Below, one piece after another: positions 34,568 through 47,352 of a stretch of 64,000 bases of DNA (position 1 is the stretch's first letter; the number at the start of each line of letters is the position of its first letter). The notes under the pieces were generated by a model, which worked only from the letters and a program-made list of their open reading frames with translations, searched no databases and was not told the origin of the DNA. A program made the translations under genes and the position numbers. The DNA comes from Artocarpus heterophyllus. Lineage: Eukaryota > Streptophyta > Magnoliopsida > Rosales > Moraceae. The DNA is taken from contig CM046353.1 in the NCBI GenBank assembly GCA_025403435.1, positions 12,448,836 through 12,512,835 of the forward strand, given 5' to 3'.

Positions 34568-35223
34568 GTATCATGTTTGTAATGTGTAATATTCTGTTAA
34601 TATTATGTGGAAGTACCAAAGTCAGTTATGGGGATATTCCATATGAAATATGAGTATATTATTTGGATTGAATGTTTGTGTCATGAGGATAGCTGTTTAA
34701 TGAAAAATATGTCGGGTATGTTTGCAACTAGAGATTCCGTTTAATATCTCTATGAATAAGTTTAATGTATGGTTTTGAATATAAGTGTTTGTGATATATG
34801 TTTTATGATTATGTTTTAGTTTATTAGTTGAGGTATGAAATCAAATATATTTGACTTTTCCTTACTCAAAAAGGAAAAGGAACCTAAAGATGAAGTATAT
34901 AAAATTTCTCTGGCAATCTCCTTAAATGTGATTGTAAATCACAGTCCATGGACAATGAAGGACTGGAATCATGATATGGTCAATATGTAGGCCTGATCAG
35001 ATTCTTAGACTATTATACGGTGTTATAAGTTGAAACTTGTCAGAAATACTCTCATTGAGGGATTTAGGAGTAAGATTTATTATGCAAGTAAATAAGTGGA
35101 GATACGATAACTTAAATTTGGAGGACAAACAACATTAACGGTTTAGACTCAGAATTGGAATCATAGTGGAATCATAATTTTTACTAGTATTGCTAGAATT
35201 GAAATTTCGAGGACGAAATTTCT

Positions 35224-35239
35224 TTAAGGGGGGTAGAGC
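35224..35239 (+). promoter_or_regulatory. Polypurine tract of the LARD-type element
   Basis: TTAAGGGGGGTAGAGC abuts the 3' LTR at 35240. It follows GAGGACGAAATTTC, a combination common upstream of the 3' LTR in plant Ty3/gypsy elements. Confidence 0.92.
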
Positions 35240-37600
35240 TGTGACACCCGTTATTCTTCTAACGGGTATTGAGGTAATTAAATTAATTTTTAATGTATAA
35301 AAAAAAATTGCTTCATTTAAATTTATTTTATAATATTTATTTTTATCTATTTTTAAATTTTCTAAAATTCTCCTATATTTATTTAGTATGATTACTAAAA
35401 AGCCTTAGAACTTCTAATAAATCTCAAAAATGTCATATTGGCATTATGTGTGTTAAAGTCTTTAGATGAGACATAAGGATATCTTTTCCAACTACTCTTG
35501 ACCCTCATTTTCTTTATTTCCTCCGTGACATGCTTCAACATGTCTCCTCTATAATTGTTTCTATCACTTCTCTTCAAAGACTTCATCTTTTCTTCCTTTC
35601 TCTTCCACGGTTCCCACACTCTTCTTCTCATTTCTTTGCTGAAGCAAAATACTTAGAGAACTTCTTCAAGGCAGCCATAAAAATCAGCCACCATCACCTC
35701 CATTTGAGCAAGAATTTCAGTCATACCGAAGTAAAGGAACCTGTTTTGAAGCCATTTCAAGCTTCCAACTAACCATAATCCGAGGTTAGAATCTTATGAA
35801 CAAATTTAGTCTTTCATTTATAAATTTTCTTTTATACTAAAGGATTATTCAAATTTGCGTTCTTAAACCTAAGTATATGTTTGTTGCTATTTTGGAGCAT
35901 ATGTATGAAGTCTAAGTGTATATGCCCTAGACAGAAAATTTATATTGTTAAACTTTGTAATACCTCTATGGGCAGTGGTTATTTCTTGAAATTCTAAGAT
36001 TAAATTAAAATGAATTTTATGAATTGGTTTGCATATTTGAAAAGTAGCATCCTAGGCTTTCTAACGAGCTATCATAAACCTAAATCGGAGTTGTATTTTA
36101 TTTTCTAAGAATTATTCAATTTTTGTATTGGAAACTAGTAAATCTGCCAGTTTGTTATGGTATACCAGCTGCTAACCTGAACCAAGAACCCATCTTTGCT
36201 CACCACCTAATTCTTTAATGTCTTGCAACCTTTCCAATATTATCCTAAGTGATTGATGAATCTTATTAGGGACTAAAACATATAGATTACTTGTTCACAT
36301 TTTATATTGTGTTAAGACAAAAATTGTTTACTGTGGTATTCAAAAGAGATTTATATAAAAGCTTTAATGGCATACTAGTAAGATAGGTTTACACATGATT
36401 TATTTATGAATGTAGTTGTATGTTGTGCTTTAGTTTTAATTGTCCTTATGCACGCCTTAGGATCAAGGGAGTATGGAGCTAACGTTAACTGATTCCAGGA
36501 TTAAAAGATTGTTGATAAGCTTGAAAGGTAGGGATTCTATTACTCATCTTTTGTGAGGTTTTTATAGAATTAAAATTGATTGTTTTGCCGCAATATATCT
36601 ATATCTATGTTGAACTGATATTATATGAGTATCACATATGAAACTATGACATGGACTCGTCTTGTATTGTACGGCGAGGAACATAATGAATTGACACATG
36701 TTATAAATTGAGAAGCATGGTTAGGAAAACTGACTATATTTATAATGATTTAATATAGAGAAATGGTGAGACATGAAGAGGGCGACGGTTACGTCCTTGG
36801 GCATGAATACCCTAAAAGGTAAAATAGGGGGAAGGCGATGACGCTTCCTTGGGTTGAAAGTCCCAGAACACACTGTACAAGAATCGATTTGGTGAGGACT
36901 CGGGGCTTGATGTCCCCTCACCGGAACACCCTTGGAATGTTTATAGGGTGATCAAGTGCGCCCATTTGGGTTTCGATGAGTTGAGTGATACTCAATTTAA
37001 CATGGATACCTAGGAACAATGATGATTGGTAATATTTGTATAAATGTGTAATTATGACACTTGGTAATGATTAACTACGGTATCCATAAGATGTGATCAT
37101 AATAAACCTCATAATCTGGAATATGATGTGACTTACTAACCATGCAGATTTTAATGTGGTAATGATAAAAACCTAAAGGTGAGTAATGGCTTTCTCTACT
37201 GAGCATAGTGTTGCTCATTCCCTTATGTTTATATCTTTTCAGGACTCACTAAGTGTGAGGTGGCTACGAGAAATATAGTTGAGGAAGTGATGTAACTATA
37301 TTACATTGGGACTGCTTCAATCGTTGAGAATGTTCTTCATGATAATGTAAGCATCAATTGTTACTTTCTGTGACTGTATTATAATGTGTTGAGGGTTAAA
37401 ATGATGATGACAACAGTTTATATTATTAAATTTAAGGTGCTACATTAAACTGTGGTTTATTTGTCGTTTATATTTTTATTTTTGAGTTGAGAGTTTTCAT
37501 TTAAGTCCCGGGTAAATTTTATTTTTAAGGTTTTACTTTTATTATTTATTTTTTATTTTATCTCATTAAAAACTGTTAACCCCCATATAGGGGCGTTACA
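35240..37600 (+). repeat. 3' LTR of the LARD-type element
   Basis: 2361 bp, nearly identical to the 5' LTR, ending GTTACA before the GGGGT duplication at 37601-37605. Confidence 0.96.
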
Positions 37601-37605
37601 GGGGT

Positions 37606-39328
37606 GGTTAGTATTTTAAGTATGGTTTTATTATGGAAAATGGAAATTTTTAAGAAATACTGTTGAAATTTCTCTTAGAATTTACATCTCAAAAACATAA
37701 AAACGTTTCCAAAAATACCTAAAACATATTTCCAAATGGGCTATTATACCTTTCGATTGATACCACAAAATATTTTGGAGTTTTGGATTTATGTCCTTGC
37801 TAGTGGACTGCTCAAAGTCAACAACAATATGTGTTTTTACCAAATTTGCTTTGTCTCTTAAAAAGAAAATCTACAATATTATCCCTCGTAATTTACCTAA
37901 TGTCGCGTGAAGGCAGTTTTCCAATCTTTGGTCGTCGAAGTGTAATCTTGTAAATTATTTTTGATAATCTGCTAAATTGTTCTTAGTTTTTCATATGTAA
38001 GATGACCAAATCATCATTCGGAAGTAATCTAATAAATAATTTTTGAGAGATTGTAAAAAATGTTGAAGTTTTAAAACTTTTAGTAGTAAATATTAAGTAT
38101 AATTTAAAATATTAGCAAATGTCATTTGTCAACCAATTGTATAAATTTAATAATTATACAAACAAAACTACCCCTAATTTGATTTAGGGTTCTCTTTCAC
38201 TCCTAAATCTCTTTGTTTACTATGTCTTTTGTCTTCACTGACGCCAACCTCCATCGATGCAATCTGTCGACCAGATCGAAAGCTATCTCATGAGCATCTA
38301 TCACCATCGATGTCAACATTGCGTCACTAGTGTAGAGATGGGAGTCACAATTCTCCCATGGCAAAGATTGGCTCGATCTAGGACTTGCAAAGCGACATGG
38401 GCTACCTGAGCTTTTCCCACAATAATGCTTGCGTCAGCGTTGATCCCGTTGAGTCCAACAACGTGACCTGTGCACAATGCAACAGTGGGTGTTTCTATGG
38501 TGATGGAAATGACGTTAGCAGTGATGAAAGCTTTTGCATTGGAAAGAGGGGAGAAAGAGAGGAAGGAAAAAGAAAAAGAAAATGAAAGAATGGAGTAAAA
38601 AAGGGGAGAGAGAGAAAGTGAGAAACGAAAAAAGAAAAAAATATATAAATGGGTATTTTTGGTATTTTATTTGCATAAAATATCTTATTTTAAATTAAAT
38701 ATGTTCTTTATTAATAAATATTTTTAAAACCTAATTTTTACTTTAAAAAAGTTTCAAAAATTTAACGCTTTCTTTATTATCTTATATTTTTCACTATAAG
38801 ATTATTTTTTACTTTTGAATGCAAAAAAATAGTGGGCCGGTTGCTGGGGAATAATATAGTAGTTTATTTTTCATAATCTAACACGCTACTTTGCTTTCTT
38901 TCTTTCTTTTTTTTTAAAGTATCATGGAATTACAAATTATCAGGCACAAAAAAATAGATTACAAATTCAACCTGAAATAGATATTGAACAAAACGTAACA
39001 CAAATAAATCAAAAACTCAATGATGAGTAAAATGTCAGATCAATAATGAAAAAAATGATTACAAACAAAAATACTACAAAGTAGAACTCCAAAGTATATA
39101 AAGATTGTTGCCCTAATTTCTATAAATTGTTGCAAATAGGTCCCAAGAACATTTCTAAATCTATTTTACTTAATCCCCGTTTTGGTTCCCAATCCCTTCT
39201 CATTGGTTCAACCCAATGTGAATTTTGGGTCGTCGGCCTAACTAGTCTTCGGGGAATTTTTATGATTCTATCTTTTGAGACTTACTTTTTATAAATGCAA
39301 CAAATGTTTTAGTATGACATAATTTATA
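37606..39328. other. A+T-rich DNA with one GC-richer block
   Basis: No gene is supported. 38220-38530 is richer in G+C (for example ATCGATGCAATCTGTCGACC) and is followed by a purine-rich AGAGAGGAAGG stretch. It might be a transposon-borne fragment, but the reading frame is short and I recognise nothing in it. Confidence 0.4.
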
Positions 39329-39485
39329 GGGTGTTTGGCATGGTGATTAGAATCGTTTTTACTGTAGTATGTGAGAGCTTTACACTATAGTGATTTTTTT
39401 TTATTTATTGTTATCATAGCATATGAGAGCTTTACACTGTTGATAACTAAGAAAGTGGTTGAGACTACTACTTGCCAAACACCCC
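39329..39485. mobile_element. MITE copy B (Tourist-like ends)
   Basis: 157 bp. The left end GGGTGTTTGGCA and the right end (in complement GGGGTGTTTGGCA) are inverted. The inside carries ACTGTAGTATGTGAGAGC and GAGAGCTTTACACTGT, shared with copies at 23361-23547 and 45934-46084. Ends of this type occur in Tourist/PIF-Harbinger MITEs. The target duplication is not clear. Confidence 0.75.
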
Positions 39486-39744
39486 TTTAAATATATAATA
39501 TGAATCGTATTATAGCATAATTTTTTTTAAGTATGACATGAATAAGTAAAGTTTTTAAAAGTGTAGGAGAGCATGTAATTTTCTCCTAGTCTGCGTTTAT
39601 TGCCCCAACACAGATACTAGTCCCAGCGTGTCGGCCTACCCAATCTGCCAGTCCTAGCCCGCTGGCCATCAATCCGTCGTCTGGACTTGGGGCATCGCTC
39701 CTAGTTGCCATCTCGCCTTGAGCATAAAACTTACCCAACAGTAC

Positions 39745-39884
39745 TGGGCTGGATTGTTATTGGGCTAAAATAGGCCTTATAATCGAACTAGGCCCCTAGA
39801 TCACATTATTAGCCCAACCCATATAAAAAGCCCCCACACGGCAATAACATAAGGCTCAACCCCTCTCTCTCTTTCTTAGGGTTT
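39745..39884 (+). promoter_or_regulatory. RPL35 promoter: site II elements, TATA box and telo-box
   Basis: TGGGCT occurs at 39745-39750 and 39761-39766, and its complement AGCCCA at 39811-39816. ATATAAAAA (39821-39829) is a good TATA box. TTAGGGTTT (39876-39884) is the complement of a telo-box, and a second telo-box (AAACCCTA) lies in intron 1 near 39960. A CCCCTCTCTCTCTTTC tract near 39860-39875 marks the likely start of transcription. Site II plus telo-box is the known signature of plant ribosomal-protein and cell-growth promoters. Confidence 0.8.
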
Positions 39885-39945
39885 CGCACTCAAGAGTAAA
39901 GAGGACGTAGAGAGAGGCCGCCGTCGGAAACTCGGAAGAAATAGA

Positions 39946-41128
<1,183 letters not shown>

Positions 41129-42169
41129 GTGGGTTCTGTTTCATTAGGCCATCAGGGTATCTCCATTTCACAGACCTATTGGTTGAGGCAAGTTTTGGGT
41201 TTTTTTTTTTTTTTTTTTTGGTTAGCTATTTGATAGTTTATGTTACCGGGCCTGATGTTGTGTCGTACAATTTAATTTCTGTAACTTGGGAGGACATGAT
41301 TCATCTAAACCAAGTTATATTATCTTCAAGAATGATAGTTTTAAGATTTATGTCCATGTTTGATGAATGCTTCCCTTTATTTCCACCATCGTCTGGTTAG
41401 CATGTTTTGTTTGATGAATGCCTCCCTTTATTGCCACTATCGTCTAGTTAGCATGTTTTGTTCTAAACACGTGATTTTGCTTTTCAATCCTTTTGATGAA
41501 CCTCCTGCAAGTAGAAACTGCAAGACATGCTTTTTTCATAGCCATAATGCATCACGGTAATAAACAATGCCCTCTTTTGCTCAAGATTTGCATCATGGTA
41601 ATTAACAAACTCAATCTCCTGGCAAAAGTGTATCACTCTTTCTGTTTAACCATTGAAATAACGTCATCATCTTATGTTAGTAAAGTGAATGCAGGATTTT
41701 ACAAAATTTATTACAAAATTTAATGCTTCTTCGAGCTTAAAATTTGTGAATATGGAAAAAGGACAGCAAACGATGAAAGCTTAAGTTCTTAACGATGTTT
41801 ACCCTGGAGCTTCTTAAAACAGTTACACAAGAGATTGTCAAATCGGAACAGGTATCTTAGATGGAAAATTTGACACAAACTTGGACAATATTATCGCTCA
41901 AGGGGAATAATTGCTCAAATATTGTGTACAATTCTATTGTTTTCCAGTCCATGCTCTCCTTAATTCTTGGTCCGTCAAATCTTGTTGACGGTGTATTTTG
42001 TACTGTCAACCAAGTGGGTATTATGAATGTGTATATATACAGGGTTGTGGTACCAGACCAATCCGACAATTATATTTTTCTTCATCTGAAAAATGTAACT
42101 TTCTTTGTGGTCCATAACTTTTAATTTGTATGCGAGTAACACTTTGCCCACAAAATGTAACATTGACAG
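41129..42169. other. RPL35 3' flank and A+T-rich spacer
   Basis: It contains the 3' UTR, whose end I cannot place, a poly-T run near 41199-41219 and a short tandem repeat at 41355-41461. No gene seen. Confidence 0.5.
41355..41461. repeat. Tandem repeat, about 46-51 bp unit, two copies plus a partial third
   Basis: Units beginning CATGTTT at 41355, 41401 and 41452. The first two share TTTGATGAATGC, TCCCTTTATT and ATCGTCT-GTTAG. It may lie in or just beyond the RPL35 3' UTR. Confidence 0.85.
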
Positions 42170-42277
42170 CAGTGACGGATTTAGGATTTAAACAGATTAG
42201 TGACGGATTCAGGATTTGAATAGATTAGAGTGGGGTACACATAAAGGACAAAATTTATAAACTAAAGTAATAGAAAA

Positions 42278-42770
42278 AGGTTAATTATATAATTGTATCT
42301 TTTAGTTAAAATTTATAAACTAAAGTAATAAAAAAGGGTTAAATATATAAGTGTATTTTTTAGTTTTAACTATTTTTAATTTATTTTTCTGTTTTCAGAA
42401 CTATAAAAGCATTTTTTAAATTTTAAAAACTTATTTTAATATTTTATTTATGAATTGAAAAAATTAGACAAAACAACGTAACTATATTTAATAGTTATAT
42501 GATAAATATTTTATATATTAAAAACATAAAAAATCTTAAACAAAATCAAATTTTAAAAAAGATATTAAGTTTTATGACTTTATAAATTTATAAATATATA
42601 TATATTTAATTTTTTTTAAAAAAAGTATATATTTTATAAACAAATTAGGGTTAATTAATAGTATTTTTATCTTATTTTTATATTATATATTTTTTAAGTT
42701 AAAAAATTTCACTGAAACAAGTTTTAATGAAAATTTATAAACTAAGAAAATAGAAAATAGGTCAAAAAAT
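42278..42770. repeat. Diverged relative of the 3251-3740 element
   Basis: It begins TTAATTATATAATTGTATCT, then repeats a shorter version of that start. It shares AAATTTTAAAAACTTATTTT and ATATTTTATATATTAAAAAC blocks with 3251-3740. The right end is lost or unrecognisable. Confidence 0.55.
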
Positions 42771-43351
42771 TTATTGGATATTTATATAAGTAACACACTA
42801 CGATTGTCTGCAAGGTTTTCATCATTTTCTAAATATTAATTTTGTTGGCATCAATAAGCATACAACTTTTTGTTTTCGAATTTTGTTTGATATAATATAG
42901 AACTACTCTCTGTTTTTGTTTTTGTTATTTTTTGTTTAATACTCACATAGTTATCGTCAGTACATATAAAAACTCACAAGCAGACAAACTTTGTTTCATG
43001 CTTAAATTCTTCTACCACTGCAAGTCTGCAACTCCCTATTGTTCTCTAACAACACAATTATTACAAAAGGTATATCATTAGAAAGAAAGAAAAACGTACA
43101 CCATCTACTCCAAATAAATATAATTTGCAATTTAAAGCAAGAAAAGAAAAAGAAAGTCTAATTTGCATTGTTAGTTACCCTGATGAATGGATTGTTGCCT
43201 AATTTTGAGATGAAAAACTGATCACGGTTGTATGATAATTGAATACTGAAAAAAAGATCATCCAAGTGCAAACCTATGAAAAAAAAGGGGGAAAAAAAGG
43301 TGAATGTTAAGGGCCCTGTTGAATTACAGAGAAAACAAAAGAGGATAGGCA

Positions 43352-43354
<3 letters not shown>

Positions 43355-43384
<30 letters not shown>
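43355..43384. repeat. (GA)n microsatellite
   Basis: About 15 GA units. A CT-rich tract lies at 43670-43715, inside the left part of the following TIR element. Confidence 0.9.
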
Positions 43385-43386
<2 letters not shown>

Positions 43387-43595
43387 CCGTATAAAATAGA
43401 AAAGAGACTCCAAAAATCACTGCATAATGAGACAATACAATCAGGAAAGGGGGGAAAAAAAATCCCAAGCATCTGATACAAAGGGTGGTGTGTTTAGATT
43501 TGTATTTCATATATTTAAATGATAGTAAGAGAAAATTATACAATACGTCATATTGTAAAACAATCTAATTATTTATGCTTTAAAAAGCCAAATTT

Positions 43596-44748
43596 AAAAA
43601 TTTTTGTGCCACAAATTTTTTTATATGCCATAAATTTTAACATTTTTCAAAAAACAAAAAAAAAAACCCTTCTTTCTCTCTCTCTCTTCCCCCGTTCTCG
43701 CTCTTTCCCCTCTCCTCCTTCACTGCCTCGATGCAACCACGGCAGTCGAAGTCAATGATCACTGAGACGATCTTTTATGTGAATAGCTGAGCCTAAAAAT
43801 GTGCTGAACCGTTGCTTACATCGACTGAGATGGCCGGACGCACCATGGGAAGTCGCTGGACAACCCATACCTTCTAATCAACATATCTTTGTTGTCCGAT
43901 GTCCGTTTTGCATGCTTTTTCTTCCAAAATGCTCGAAGTTAACCCATATCTTTTTCCTTCTCAACAAGCACTAAACACAGGACTCCACCAAGTGGTAACA
44001 CAATATATAGAGTCTGACACCAGCTCGATGCTGGAAGGTCAGAAGGAGAAGTTTTATAAGCTTTGAATGGAAGCCCCGATAAACGATGACAGTAATTTAA
44101 CTATCCTAAGGTAGAAAATGCCTTGTCGCATAAGTAGCAACCTGCACAAATTGTGTAACGATTGCCTCGCTGTCTCCAACATGGACCCTATGAAATCTCG
44201 AATCGGAGTCCTCCATGTACCTTTGTGCTCCGTCGCCTTAGTTCTCGTCTTTTTTTCGATGGTGATCGACACTTCCTAGCTCAAAACGCTCAGAGCATCA
44301 TGGGCAAGAAAACACCCAATGTAATTTTGGGGTTCTACTGCCGGAATGTTGGATTTTGTAACTTCGATCATTGTTACCACAGGAAGCTCTGATCTGCATG
44401 TGTTCCTGATTGAATCGATCCAAATTAACGTTGCCATTCAACTCACAGGCCTGAAGGGAAACCAAAGTGTCGCCATCAGTCGACCACCAGAGCCGCCTGT
44501 CGTGCCATCGCAGGTCAGCAGAGTCTCAAAGGAGAGAGTGAAAGAGAGAGGAGAGAGAAAAAGATAGGGAAAAAAATGTCCTACAGAAACATATCCTAGA
44601 AAAACATGAAAAAAAATGTCCAGAAAGGTTACAAAAAATGAGGATCTAAAAGGAAAAAAAATGTTTCAAAGGGACATAATGTGTCTAAGAAGAACACAAA
44701 ATATGTTCCGGATGAACCTACATCAACTTTGTGGCATAATAACTTTTT
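43596..44748. mobile_element. TIR element of possible Pack-MULE type carrying foreign fragments
   Basis: The left end AAAAATTTTTGTGCCACAAA (43596-43615) and the right end read in complement (44728-44748, AAAAAGTTATTATGCCACAAA) are imperfect inverted repeats of about 20 bp. The interior is much richer in G+C than its surroundings, and includes a 230-bp fragment of mitochondrial 26S rRNA followed by further GC-rich sequence (44200-44520) that I cannot identify. No transposase is seen. The boundaries and superfamily are tentative; a 9-bp target duplication was not found. Confidence 0.4.
43968..44197 (+). pseudogene. rrn26: Fragment of mitochondrial 26S rRNA (NUMT)
   Basis: The sequence follows plant mitochondrial large-subunit rRNA: AAACACAGGACTCC, AAGTGGTAA, ATAGAGTCTGACACC, GATGCTGGAAGGTCAGAAGG, CTTTGAATGGAAGCCCCG, TCCTAAGGTAG, CCTTGTCGCATAAGTAG, ACCTGCAC, GCTGTCTCCAACATGGACCC. 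The CGCATAAGTAG and ACATGGACCC parts fit mitochondrial rather than plastid rRNA. Differences are mostly G-to-A and C-to-T plus small deletions, as in an old silenced nuclear copy. It is non-functional. Confidence 0.88.
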
Positions 44749-45006
44749 ATATTTTGTACTATAAATAAAAATCGAGTCTCAAACCTAACATTTAGGTGAA
44801 TATCTCTGATAACAATTTAAGAAGAAGAGTCCAATGGATCAACTTTCAAGCCCAAAAGTTCTCTCAATTAACATAGGAAAGCCCTAAAATATTTTGAATT
44901 TACAACATTAGCAGAGGCACAATATAATATTATTTAAGAATTAGTATATAATTTTTTTTTAGTGGGGGCACATGCCTCCAGTTGTTCTATAGTGTATCCA
45001 TCACTG

Positions 45007-45933
45007 ATTAAAGGTTACGTTTTAACGAAGTTGAGAGTTACACAAAACATGAACAAAGTTATATTTTTGACGAAGAAACTTGGACTCTAGCATTGAACTT
45101 TAGACTTGCCCGTCTATTTATGTATGGACAGTCCTCTACTTGAGTAAGAAAGTAGATTACAGTTTCATTAGGTGGTTCAGTTCACTGGACAATGTCCCCG
45201 ATGCTGAATATTTATATAGTTCGCTCTTTAAAATCAACTTCCCCTCTCCTTAACAAACCCTTCCTTTCTGTTTAGCCGAATCACCTTTTCATTCATTTAT
45301 GAACATTATCGAATGTCTATTTACTAGTCCTAAAGCCAGTTATCCCAAGAGGCATTATCGGATGTATTTTTGTTTTTCGTTAAGAAAGAAAAAAGTTACC
45401 AAATATAATATTTATAAAAAAGAAGAAGAAAAGAATGGTACGAAACAGACCCAAAGTTAATTAAATATAAATATTGTAAGCTATAACTTGTTGATTTACG
45501 TGGATGTAACGGCTTAACATATGTAGTTAAACCATACAATATTGGCAATTGAAAAGGACAAGCTTGGACTGCAAATATAATTTTTGCAATTGGTGGTACT
45601 TGGATTTGTTATTACGCTAGTTTTGAAGTAATACCAGTTTAATTTTTTTCTTCTGGTAGTGAAAATGTAAAAGAAAAGAGAACGGTCATTTTAAGGTTTT
45701 GAAGTAAAATTCTACAGTTGATTGTTTAGTACCAAAATAAGTGATAGAATTAAAGAGTTGTTAATTAAAAGAAGAAAAAAATATATATTAGAAGATGAAC
45801 TTCACGAACCTGTAAAGCAGAGGAAACACAATCTTGCACTTTTGCTTAAACACAGAACATGGGTAAATTAAGCATTAATTTCATATTGAGAATAGTACAA
45901 ATGTTAATAGTACAAAGACGTGCAAAAGCCTAT
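45007..45933. other. A+T-rich intergenic DNA
   Basis: Nothing recognisable beyond poly-A/T tracts. Confidence 0.5.
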
Positions 45934-46084
45934 AGGGGCGTTTAATAGGTCGGTCCTAATCACTTTTTCGATTATAAACAGTGTAAAGCTCTCACATGTT
46001 ATAGTAATTCAAAAAATCGCTACAATGTAAAACTCTCATATGTTGTAGTAAAACAGTTCTAACCAACGGTTTTAACCACCCTAC
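45934..46084. mobile_element. MITE copy C
   Basis: About 150 bp. It contains ACAGTGTAAAGCTCTCACAT and AATGTAAAACTCTCATATG, the complement of the internal words of copies A and B, so it is in the opposite orientation. The ends (AGGGGCGTTTAATAGG on the left, GTAGGGTGGTTAAAACC in complement on the right) are diverged. Confidence 0.6.
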
Positions 46085-46674
46085 ATATATTGCCGACCTA
46101 TTCAAACATAGTTTACCAAACTCACTTCTCCGGTCGAACCTCTAATTTCAAATCAAAAACCTATTTAACCACTGCCATACGCACTACTGCCTGACTTAGC
46201 CAATTTCTCGGTTGCCTCCTCTGATAATCCATTTTAGGATATGCTTGGTTCTATTTCTATGAAAATCTTAAATTGAAACTCTTACAAACTCTTGCTCTTG
46301 CTCACTAATTCCTTAATTACCCTATTTCTCACAATGTCGTTGTGCTCCACCCATTTTCTTCCTTTCCCTTACTTTGGTAATCATTTGAGTTTGAGGTTTA
46401 TGCTAATGCCACTTATATCTATTACCAAAATATTGTTACTTTTGTTTATTACAAATGCTACATGACTAGCTCACTAGGTTATGTTCTCTGATTAAAGTAA
46501 AAAAAAAAAACATTATTGATTAAAATAAGGAGTCACCGGCTACAGAAGTGACTCCAGTTTCCAATTAAATAATTGCCCTTGCCTCAACATAAACCGTTAA
46601 GATTTATCTCAATGGTTAAAACTCAAGTGAAGTTTTGGTTTTTCAATGTTCTAGGGACGCGTTATAGAAAGGGC

Positions 46675-46707
<33 letters not shown>

Positions 46708-46784
46708 AATGGTATTTTGGACATAAAACACTTTGTTTTCATCTTAACTTAAAAATATTTAAAAAAAGTTGTCTTTTTACCACG
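46085..46784. other. A+T-rich intergenic DNA
   Basis: No gene supported. It contains an (AT)n run at 46681-46707. Confidence 0.5.
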
Positions 46785-47245
46785 GTTGTCTCTAAAGTAT
46801 GAGTACTATGTTACTTCCGTCTCTATTTTTTTTTCTTTCTTGGCGGAGTACTACCCGAGTCGAATTTTTTTTTTTTGAATTCAATAGTTCTAGTCTTTGA
46901 TGCCAAAACTGACAAAGAGTTCCAAATTTAACAAAGATATGTAATCACTTTTGAATTGCATAATTACTGAAATTTTTGCCCAAATAATTATTATTAAATT
47001 CAAAATATTATCTTAACTGTTATTAAAAAAAATTACAAATTTGAAAATTTTGCATTGGATATTACTATTTTTGTAAGACTATGAGTTACTATTGATAGGA
47101 TGAGATTAGTTCAAATTTGAGACCGTCAGTTTTAATGTCAAAGACTAAAACTACCAAAAAAAAATAAAATTTGATGAATAATCTATCAAGAAAAATATCG
47201 GAGATAAAAGTGACACAATACTCATAGTTTAAAAATTAAAGGTCC
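46785..47245. mobile_element. Foldback (long-TIR) element
   Basis: Long arms are inverted. Left AAGTATGAGTACTATGTTAC pairs with the complement of the right arm (AACTATGAGTATTGTGTCAC). Further in, AGTTCTAGTCTTTGATGCC pairs with AGTTTTAGTCTTTGACATT, followed by AAAACTGAC in both. Arms are roughly 150-190 bp with a short A+T-rich centre. No coding capacity. Edges are approximate. Confidence 0.6.
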
Positions 47246-47352
47246 TAAAAACCCTAAAAACAAAGAGAGAGAACATCTTAAAACTAAGCCTAAAATTAAT
47301 CAAAGTTTAGGTAAGTATTAACGCATGCATCATATTATCATACCATAGCATT

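Larger units (their letters stand above)
28651..37600 (+). mobile_element. Young non-autonomous LTR retrotransposon (LARD type) with two captured or accessory genes
   Basis: Two direct repeats of 2362 and 2361 bp (28651-31012 and 35240-37600) begin TGTGACACCC and end GGGGCGTTACA. GGGGT flanks both sides (28646-28650 and 37601-37605). An initiator-Met primer site and a purine tract place the sense strand on plus. By eye the LTRs differ by one base (30292 against 36880) and one A in a homopolymer, so insertion is recent. The 4227-bp interior has no gag, protease, reverse transcriptase, RNase H or integrase, so mobility would need enzymes from another element. The LTR start and the ATTTCGAGGACGAAATTTC upstream of the purine tract resemble Ty3/gypsy elements of the Del/Tekay type. 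The interior carries two intact sense ORFs: an unknown 173-residue protein and a LOG-like protein. Confidence 0.95.
42170..45006. mobile_element. Probable hAT-like element with nested inserts
   Basis: The left end CAGTGACGGAT (42170-42180) and the right end (in complement CAGTGATGGAT, 44996-45006) are inverted with one mismatch. CAGTGxCGGA ends followed by GGGGGCACATGCC-type right subterminal sequence (here near 44964) are typical of plant hAT elements. The left terminal 28 bp is duplicated in tandem (42171-42198 and 42199-42226). No transposase frame is present. Flanking octamers ATTGACAG and ATTAAAGG agree only partly. Inside lie a diverged MITE-like repeat (42278-42770) and a TIR element with mitochondrial rRNA sequence (43596-44748). 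Confidence 0.45.

Noticed and set aside
38220..38530. GC-richer block as a gene
   Set aside because: The open frame is only 66 codons, without splice context or recognisable motif.
44054..44272. 72-residue minus-strand frame
   Set aside because: It is antisense to the mitochondrial rRNA fragment and has no coding meaning.
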